A stretch of DNA of 64,000 nucleotides from Streptomyces sp. 11x1. GTDB lineage: Bacteria; Actinomycetota; Actinomycetes; Streptomycetales; Streptomycetaceae. A program made the position numbers and the translations under genes. This document shows, one piece after another, positions 58,498 to 64,000 of the stretch. Where the stretch lies: positions 8,085,001 to 8,149,000 of the forward strand of contig NZ_CP122458.1 of NCBI RefSeq assembly GCF_032598905.1. The letters run 5' to 3'. A model generated the notes under the pieces. It ran no database searches. It was not told where the DNA came from and was given only the letters and a program-made list of their open reading frames with translations. How positions within the stretch are numbered: position 1 is the stretch's first letter; every line of letters starts with the position of its first letter.

Positions 58498-58926
58498 ATG
58501 ACCACCAGCAACACAGACGAGGTCGACGCCGAGGTACGGGCCGAACTGACCCGGCTGCGCGACAGCATCGACAACATCGACGCGGCCGTCGTCCACATGC
58601 TCGCCGAACGCTTCAAGTGCACCCAGCGGGTCGGCCACCTCAAGGCCGAGCACCACCTGCCCGCCGCCGACCCCGGCCGCGAGTCCCAACAGATCAACCG
58701 GCTGCGCGGCCTCGCCGAAAGCGCCAAGCTCGACCCGGCGTTCGCCGAGAAACTGCTGAACTTCATCATCGCCGAGGTCATCCGGCACCACGAACGCATC
58801 GCGGACGACGCCCTGAACGGCACGACGAGCACGACCGGCGCGACGAGCACGACCGGCCCGACGAACACGACCGGCATGTCGAACGCGGACGCCCCCGCAG
58901 GCAAGGCGACGACCTCGGGGGAGTGA
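58498..58926 (+). CDS. Chorismate mutase (AroQ type) with repetitive tail
   Basis: 142 aa. The all-helical AroQ core occupies residues 12-102: VRAELTRLRDSIDNIDAAVVHMLAERFKCTQRVGHLKAEHHLP with the catalytic Arg, Lys and the later ESQQINRLRGLAESAKLD segment. It converts chorismate to prephenate for Phe/Tyr. After the domain, three 18-bp units encode GTTSTTGATSTTGPTNTTG-like sequence, a disordered Ser/Thr tail. The ATG at 58498 is probably leaderless. Confidence 0.93.
   Translation: MTTSNTDEVDAEVRAELTRLRDSIDNIDAAVVHMLAERFKCTQRVGHLKAEHHLPAADPGRESQQINRLRGLAESAKLDPAFAEKLLNFIIAEVIRHHERIADDALNGTTSTTGATSTTGPTNTTGMSNADAPAGKATTSGE
58822..58875 (+). repeat. In-frame 18-bp tandem repeat in the chorismate mutase tail
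   Basis: GACGAGCACGACCGGC recurs at 58824, 58842 and 58860 (period 18; the last copy has one change). The repeat encodes a Thr/Ser/Gly spacer. Confidence 0.88.
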
Positions 58927-58997
58927 CATCGAGTCCTCCACAGGGCATCCTGCGTGAGCACTCCTCGTCAGGAATCGACCACACACGGTGAGAGGCC

Positions 58998-59522
58998 ATG
59001 CCGTCGGAAGCCAAGATCCTCATCGTCGACGACCATGAGGACACGCTGTACGCCCTGGAGAGCGCCCTGGCCCCACTGGGCTACCTGCTGGCACGCGCCA
59101 CCAGCGGCGACGCGGCCCTCAAGGAAGTCCTCCGCGGCCAGGTCGGCCTGCTCCTCCTCGACGTCCGCATGCCCGGCGTCAGCGGCCTCGACGTCGTCCG
59201 CTACATGCGCGGCGTCGAACAGACCCAGCACATCCCCGTCATCCTCCTCACCGGCTTCGGCCCCGACGCCGAACTCACCGCCACCGCCTACCGCCTCGGC
59301 GTCGCCGACCTCGTCATGAAACCCATCGACCCCTGGGCCCTGCGCACCAAGGTCCGCTACCTCTACGACGCCCACGAACGCTCCCACGCCCTCGAACGCG
59401 AAGTCCGCGACCTGCGCGCACGCCTCAAGGACCACGACGACGCCAAGCGCCACAGCGACGACGACCGGCGCGACAAGGAGCGCGTCCCCGCGCAGCACGA
59501 CGGCGCGAAGGACCGGGCATAG
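58998..59522 (+). CDS. Stand-alone response-regulator receiver protein
   Basis: 174 aa. A single receiver domain: acidic pair in KILIVDDHEDTLYALE, phospho-acceptor Asp55 in LLLLDVRMPGVSGLD, Thr in ILLTGFG and Lys in LVMKPIDPWALRTK. No DNA-binding output domain follows; instead a charged helix/coil (RSHALEREVRDLRARLKDHDDAK) of about 50 residues could dimerise or bind a partner. No histidine kinase gene is adjacent. A tandem repeat is anchored on its TAG stop. Confidence 0.9.
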   Translation: MPSEAKILIVDDHEDTLYALESALAPLGYLLARATSGDAALKEVLRGQVGLLLLDVRMPGVSGLDVVRYMRGVEQTQHIPVILLTGFGPDAELTATAYRLGVADLVMKPIDPWALRTKVRYLYDAHERSHALEREVRDLRARLKDHDDAKRHSDDDRRDKERVPAQHDGAKDRA

Positions 59523-59573
59523 GCCGCATACGGCCGGGCGCACGGCGCGTACGACCGGACATAGGTCGCGTAC
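59511..59573 (+). repeat. 21-bp tandem repeat across the receiver gene stop codon (three units)
   Basis: Units at 59511-59531, 59532-59552 and 59553-59573 follow GACCGGACATAGGTCGCGTAC with several changes; unit 1 contains the gene's TAG (59520-59522) and unit 3 repeats the TAG. It lies before aminopeptidase N. Confidence 0.88.
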
Positions 59574-59612
59574 CAGGCCCGCCCCTGTCCTGCGACAAGG
59601 GCATCAGGCAGC

Positions 59613-62117
59613 ATGTCCCTCATGTCCGTACTGACGCGCGACGAAGCGCATGCCCGTGCTCGGCTCCTCGACGTCCACCGCTACGAGATCGCACTCGACC
59701 TCACGCGCGGCGACGAGATCTTCGACTCCCGTACCGCCATCCACTTCACCGTGCGGGGAAAGAAGAAGGCCGCGGACACCTTCGTCGAGCTCAAGCCCGC
59801 AGACCTGCGCTCCGTCACCCTCGACGGCGAACCCCTCGACCCGGCGACCCTCGACGGCAACCGCCTCCCCCTCAAGGGCCTCACCCCGGGCGACCACGAA
59901 CTGCGCCTCGACGCCGCCATGCGCTACTCCCGCACCGGCGAGGGCATGCACCGCTTCACCGACCCCACCGACGGCGAAACCTACGTCTACACCCAGCTCT
60001 TCATGGACGACGTCCAGCGCGTCTTCGCCGCCTTCGACCAACCCGACCTCAAGGCCGCCTTCGACCTCACCGTCACCGCCCCCGAAGGCTGGACCGTCCT
60101 CGCCAACGGCATCATCGAACGACACGACGACGGCACCTGGCGGGCCGCCACCACCCCGCTGATCTCCACCTACCTCGTCGCCGTCGCCGCCGGCCCCTGG
60201 CACTCCGTCCGCACCGAACACCGCGGCCTGCCCTTCGGCATCCACTGCCGCCGCTCCCTCGCCCCCCACCTCGACACCGACGCCGAAGAACTCCTCGACA
60301 TCACCCGCGCCCTCTTCGACCGCTACCACGAGAAGTTCGAGGAGCCGTACCCCTTCGACTCCTACGACCAGGCGTTCGTCCCCGAGTTCAACGCCGGCGC
60401 CATGGAGAACCCCGGCCTCGTCACCTTCCGCGACGAGTTCGTCTACCGTTCCGCCGTCACCGACACCGAACGCCAGACCCGCGCCATGGTCATCGCCCAC
60501 GAGATGGCCCACATGTGGTTCGGCGACCTCGTCACCCTCAAGTGGTGGGACGACATCTGGCTCAACGAGTCCTTCGCCGAGTACATGGGCTACCAGACCC
60601 TCACCGAAGCCTCCCGCTTCACCGACACCTGGGTCGACTTCGGCGTCGCCCGCAAGGCCTGGGGCTACGACGCCGACCAGCGCCCCTCCACCCACCCCGT
60701 CGCCCCCGGACACGTCGACGACACCGCCGCCGCCCTCCTCAACTTCGACGGCATCTCCTACGCCAAGGGCGCCTCCGCCCTGCGCCAACTCGTCGCCTGG
60801 CTCGGCGAGAAGGACTTCCTCGCCGGCATCAACGCCCACTTCACCCGCCACCGCTTCGGCAACGCCACCCTCGCCGACTTCATCGACAACCTCGCCGGCG
60901 CCACCGAACGCGACGTCCACGCCTGGGCCGACGCCTGGCTCCGCACCACCGGCGTCGACACCCTCACCCCCAAGGTCACCCGCGCCGCCGACGGCACCTA
61001 CACCCTCACCGTCGACCGCACCGGCAGCCGCCCCCACCGCATCGCCGTCGGCCTCTACGACCAGGACCACGGCGACGACCAGGGCCACCTCACCCTCCGC
61101 GACCGCATCGAACTCGACCTCCCCCAGACCGCCGACCAGCCCATCGGCAAGCGGCCCGCACTCCTCCTCCTCAACGACGGCGACCTCACCTACGCCAAGG
61201 TCCGCTTCGACCCCGACTCCTTCACCGCCGTCACCGGCCACCTCTGCGGCCTGCCCGACCCGCTCACCCGCGCCGTCGTCTGGAACGCCCTGCGCGACGC
61301 CGTACGCGACGCCGAACTCCCGCCCACCGCCTACCTGGAGGCCGCCCGCACCCACCTCCCCCGCGAGACCGACCTCGCCATCGTCCAGGGCGTCCTCGCC
61401 TTCGCCGGCACCCAGGTCGCCGACCGCTACCTCGCCCCCGAACAGCGCGCCACCGGCCTCGCCACCCTCGCCTCCCTGTGCCGCGACCTCATCCGCCGCA
61501 CCGAGGACGGCGACAACCCCGGCCTGCGCCTCACCGCCGTACGCCACTTCATCGACGTCGCCGCCCACCCCGAGACCATCGCCGCCTGGCTCGCCGACGG
61601 CACGGTCCCCGGCGGACCCGAACTCGACCTCGAACTGCGCTGGCGCGTCCTCGGCCGGCTCGCCGTCCTCGGCGCGGTCGACACCGCCACCATCGACGCG
61701 GAACTGGAGCTCGACCCCAGCGCCAGCGGCCGCGAGGGCGCCGCCCGCTGCCGCGCCGCACTGCCCGACCCCGAGGCCAAGCGGGCCGCCTGGGAGGCGA
61801 TGTTCACCGCCGACGACCTCTCCAACTACCTGTTCACCGCCACCGCCCAAGGCTTCTGGCAGCCGGAACAGGCGGACCTCCTCACGGAGTACGTCGAGCG
61901 CTACTGGGCCGACGCGGGTTCGCTGGCCGCTCGGCGGGGACCGGCGATCGCGGAGGCCGCGGGGCGGTGGGCGTTCCCGGTGTACGCGGTGGACGCCGAG
62001 ACGCTCGGGCTGGGGGAGCGGTTTCTCGAGGGCGGTGAGGTGATTCCGGCGTTGAGGCGGAAGCTGGTGGACCAACTGGACGACTTGGCGAGGGCGTTGC
62101 GCGTACGGCAGGGATAG
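59613..62117 (+). CDS. pepN: Aminopeptidase N (M1 family)
   Basis: 834 aa. The exopeptidase motif GAMEN is at residues 262-266 in FNAGAMENPGLVTFRDEF and the zinc site HEMAH at 296-300 in IAHEMAHMWFGDLVTLKWWDDIWLNESFAEY with the third ligand Glu near 319. It removes N-terminal residues from cytoplasmic peptides. The ATG at 59613 is nearest AGG; an ATG at 59622 is nearly as likely. The gene is notably C-rich at third positions. It is followed by half a palindromic repeat. Confidence 0.96.
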   Translation: MSLMSVLTRDEAHARARLLDVHRYEIALDLTRGDEIFDSRTAIHFTVRGKKKAADTFVELKPADLRSVTLDGEPLDPATLDGNRLPLKGLTPGDHELRLDAAMRYSRTGEGMHRFTDPTDGETYVYTQLFMDDVQRVFAAFDQPDLKAAFDLTVTAPEGWTVLANGIIERHDDGTWRAATTPLISTYLVAVAAGPWHSVRTEHRGLPFGIHCRRSLAPHLDTDAEELLDITRALFDRYHEKFEEPYPFDSYDQAFVPEFNAGAMENPGLVTFRDEFVYRSAVTDTERQTRAMVIAHEMAHMWFGDLVTLKWWDDIWLNESFAEYMGYQTLTEASRFTDTWVDFGVARKAWGYDADQRPSTHPVAPGHVDDTAAALLNFDGISYAKGASALRQLVAWLGEKDFLAGINAHFTRHRFGNATLADFIDNLAGATERDVHAWADAWLRTTGVDTLTPKVTRAADGTYTLTVDRTGSRPHRIAVGLYDQDHGDDQGHLTLRDRIELDLPQTADQPIGKRPALLLLNDGDLTYAKVRFDPDSFTAVTGHLCGLPDPLTRAVVWNALRDAVRDAELPPTAYLEAARTHLPRETDLAIVQGVLAFAGTQVADRYLAPEQRATGLATLASLCRDLIRRTEDGDNPGLRLTAVRHFIDVAAHPETIAAWLADGTVPGGPELDLELRWRVLGRLAVLGAVDTATIDAELELDPSASGREGAARCRAALPDPEAKRAAWEAMFTADDLSNYLFTATAQGFWQPEQADLLTEYVERYWADAGSLAARRGPAIAEAAGRWAFPVYAVDAETLGLGERFLEGGEVIPALRRKLVDQLDDLARALRVRQG

Positions 62118-62171
62118 ATCGGTTCTCGACGTAGGGGTTCGGGTGTTCGGCGGGCTTGCGACCGTGTGTGG

Positions 62172-62206
62172 CTGATCGCGCAGTTCCCCGCGCCCCGATG
62201 GGGCAC
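62172..62206. repeat. Dispersed palindromic repeat, half copy
   Basis: CTGATCGCGCAGTTCCCCGC followed by GCCCCGATGGGGC matches the left arm of the family. It lies in the 201-bp gap after aminopeptidase N, with a GAGGG..CCCTC hairpin just downstream (about 62216-62236) that may aid termination. Confidence 0.7.
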
Positions 62207-62318
62207 GCTGTCGTTGAGGGGGTTCTCCCATACCCTCTTTCGGCTGTAATTGACGGCCTTCTCGGGCTCGGCACCCGATTGGCGTACAAGATGGGATTCC
62301 CCGTGCTCGGAGGAATCC

Positions 62319-63692
62319 ATGACCGCTGCGCCTCTCGCCTCGGGACCCCACGGTCCCGACGCGCTCCGGCCGCTGCTCGACACCGTGCTCGAAGCGTTGC
62401 GAGAAGGGGCAGAGGCCCGGGGCGGACCCCTCCCCGCCGGCGGCCCGGAGGCGGTCACGGCGGCGATGCGGGACGCACTCGGTGAACCGCTCCCCGCCGA
62501 CGGCGACCCGGACGCCCTGCACCGCCTGGTCCGGGCCCTCGCCGCCGGCACCGCCGACCCGGCCGACCCCCTCTGCGCGGCCCATCTGCACACCCCGCCC
62601 CTGGCCGTCGCCGCCGCGGCCGACCTCGCCGTCTCCGTACTGAACCCGTCCCTCGACTCCTGGGACCAGGCCCCGGCCGCCTCGGCCCTCGAAGCACTCG
62701 TGACACAGGCCCTGGCCAAGGAGACCGGCGCCGCCGACGCCCTGGTCACCACCGGCGGCACCGAGTCCAACCAACTCGCCCTGCTCCTGGCCCGCGAGAC
62801 ACACCCCGGCGTACGGCTCGTCTGCGGAGCCAACGCCCACCACTCCCTCGTCCGCGCCGCCTGGCTGCTCGGCCTGCCCGAACCCGTCGTCATCCCCACC
62901 CCCGCCGGCCCCCTCGACCCCGCCGCCCTGGACGACGCCCTCACCCACCTCCAGGGCCCCCTCCTCGTCGCCGCCACCGCCGGCACCACCGACGCCGGAC
63001 TCATCGACCCCCTGCCCGCCCTCGCCGACCTCTGCCACGACCACGGAGCCCGGCTCCACATCGACGCGGCCTACGGCGGCGGCCTCCTCTTCAGCGACCG
63101 GCACCGCGCCCGCCTCGACGGCCTCACCCGCGCCCACACCATCACCCTCGACCTGCACAAACTCGGCTGGCAACCGGTCGCCGCCGGACTCCTCGCCGTA
63201 CGGGACACGACCGACCTCGCCGCCCTCACCCAGCACGCCGACTACCTCAACGCCGACGACGACACCGAAGCCGGCCTGCCCGACCTCCTCGGCCGGTCGC
63301 TGCGCACCACCCGACGGCCCGACATCCTCAAGACCGCCGTCACCCTGAAAACCCTGGGCCGCACCGGACTCGGCACGCTCGTCGACCAAGTCTGCGCCCT
63401 CGCCCAGGAGTTCGCCGCCACCATCGAGGCACACCCCGGCTTCGAGCTCTACGACCGGCCCACCCTCAGCACGGTCCTCTTCCGGCCCGCCGGAGCCCGC
63501 GACACCACCGTCGCCGGCATCCGCCGCCGGCTCCTCCACGACGGCCGGGCCGTCCTGGGCCGCGCCTTACTCGACGACAGGCTGTGGCTCAAGACCACCC
63601 TGCTCAACCCCCACGCCCGGCCGGACGACCTCACCGCCCTGCTGAAGCTCGTAGACCTCGCAAGCCTCGCCGAAGGACACACCCCCACATGA
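62319..63692 (+). CDS. PLP-dependent amino acid decarboxylase of a siderophore locus
   Basis: 457 aa group II (glutamate/aromatic-type) decarboxylase. Motifs: VTTGGTESNQLALLLAR (PLP phosphate), CGANAHHSLVRAAWLLGLPE with the stacking His, ATAGTTDAGLIDPLPALAD, HIDAAYGGGLLFS and the PLP lysine in TITLDLHKLGWQPVAAGLLA. Relatives make 2,4-diaminobutyrate-derived diaminopropane or lysine/ornithine diamines. Next to an amine N-hydroxylase it probably makes cadaverine or putrescine for a hydroxamate siderophore. GGAGGA precedes the ATG; it overlaps the next gene (ATGA). Confidence 0.88.
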   Translation: MTAAPLASGPHGPDALRPLLDTVLEALREGAEARGGPLPAGGPEAVTAAMRDALGEPLPADGDPDALHRLVRALAAGTADPADPLCAAHLHTPPLAVAAAADLAVSVLNPSLDSWDQAPAASALEALVTQALAKETGAADALVTTGGTESNQLALLLARETHPGVRLVCGANAHHSLVRAAWLLGLPEPVVIPTPAGPLDPAALDDALTHLQGPLLVAATAGTTDAGLIDPLPALADLCHDHGARLHIDAAYGGGLLFSDRHRARLDGLTRAHTITLDLHKLGWQPVAAGLLAVRDTTDLAALTQHADYLNADDDTEAGLPDLLGRSLRTTRRPDILKTAVTLKTLGRTGLGTLVDQVCALAQEFAATIEAHPGFELYDRPTLSTVLFRPAGARDTTVAGIRRRLLHDGRAVLGRALLDDRLWLKTTLLNPHARPDDLTALLKLVDLASLAEGHTPT

Positions 63693-64000
63693 GCACGACC
63701 CCCGCCCACGACCGGCCCGACCCCGAAGCCCCCCGCGACCTCGTCGGCGTCGGCATCGGACCGGCCAACCTCTCCCTCGCCGCCCTCGCCCACCCCCTCG
63801 CAGAACTCGACGCCGTCTTCTATGAACAGCGCCCCGCCTTCGACTGGCACCCGGGCCTGCTCATCGACGGCGCCACGGTCCAAGTGCCGTTCCTGGCCGA
63901 CCTGGTCACCCTCGCCGACCCGGTCAGCCCCTGGTCGTTCCTGAACTACCTCAGGACCCGCGACCGCCTCTTCCCGTTCTACTTCGCCGAGCGGTTCCAC
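63689..64000 (+). CDS. Lysine/ornithine/diamine N-monooxygenase (SidA/IucD/PvdA type), partial
   Basis: The first 104 residues before the window ends. The FAD-binding motif reads LVGVGIGPANLSLAALAHPL (about 18-37), and FYEQRPAFDWHPGLLIDGATVQVPFLADLVTLADP is typical of siderophore hydroxylases. They N-hydroxylate the terminal amine of ornithine, lysine, putrescine or cadaverine using NADPH and O2. It starts within the decarboxylase stop codon, so the two are co-translated. Acyltransferase and synthetase genes would be expected downstream, outside the window. Confidence 0.92.
   Translation, partial: MSTTPAHDRPDPEAPRDLVGVGIGPANLSLAALAHPLAELDAVFYEQRPAFDWHPGLLIDGATVQVPFLADLVTLADPVSPWSFLNYLRTRDRLFPFYFAERFH

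Noticed and set aside
59604..63539. A 1311-codon open frame antisense to pepN and the PLP decarboxylase
   Set aside because: Gly/Glu/Val-rich shadow translation of two well supported genes, with no motif.

Overview
The window is high-GC actinobacterial chromosome, almost certainly Streptomyces. Third codon positions are overwhelmingly G/C, GTG starts are common, many genes look leaderless (a TANNNT-like -10 box 6-9 nt before the start codon), and the gene content is typical of the genus: dnaE, a his operon containing priA, split trp loci with trpM, HGxxPAAW and TIGR02234-type proteins, gltBD, and a KstR2-type steroid-ring cluster. No rRNA, tRNA, CRISPR array, integrase or complete insertion sequence was recognised.

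Layout. 1-13.2 kb: start of a DUF2252 gene, dnaE, a small basic protein, a NYN-domain protein, an ABC transporter pair, a YbaK-type deacylase, a LON-domain protein and two poorly known genes. 13.3-19.1 kb: tightly coupled hisD-hisC-hisB-(54-aa membrane protein)-hisH-priA-ridA-hisF. 19.2-27.3 kb: hisI-trpE, three small membrane proteins, trpC, trpM and trpB-trpA; PriA serves both the His and Trp pathways. 27.5-29.4 kb: a DsbA-like thioredoxin and lgt. 29.7-36.9 kb (minus): six overlapping genes, namely four tandem ADP-ribosylglycohydrolase paralogues followed by a CaiB-type CoA-transferase and a CitE-type lyase; this is the least explained system here. 37.2-44.4 kb: a VIT1/CCC1 transporter and gltB-gltD behind a long leader with GlnR-like sites. 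44.6-46.6 kb: a rhomboid protease, a nested inverted-repeat element and a VWA protein.

46.6-57.4 kb: a cluster matching the mycobacterial KstR2 regulon for degradation of the last two steroid rings (two acyl-CoA dehydrogenases, IpdF, KstR2, FadA6, IpdC, IpdB, IpdA, EchA20 and two SDRs). It is arranged around two divergent promoters that share an almost identical palindromic operator. 57.5-62.1 kb: a zinc metallopeptidase-like protein, chorismate mutase, a stand-alone receiver and aminopeptidase N. 62.3-64.0 kb: the start of a hydroxamate-siderophore locus (PLP decarboxylase plus amine N-hydroxylase, cut by the window edge).

Two sequence-level themes stand out. First, at least six unrelated genes have their last codons plus stop codon repeated in tandem into the 3' flank, with units of about 16-35 bp. 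Second, members of a dispersed GC-rich palindrome family (core GCGCGGGGAACTGCGCG) sit in intergenic spaces. Function calls rest on reading the proteins by eye; no database search was run.
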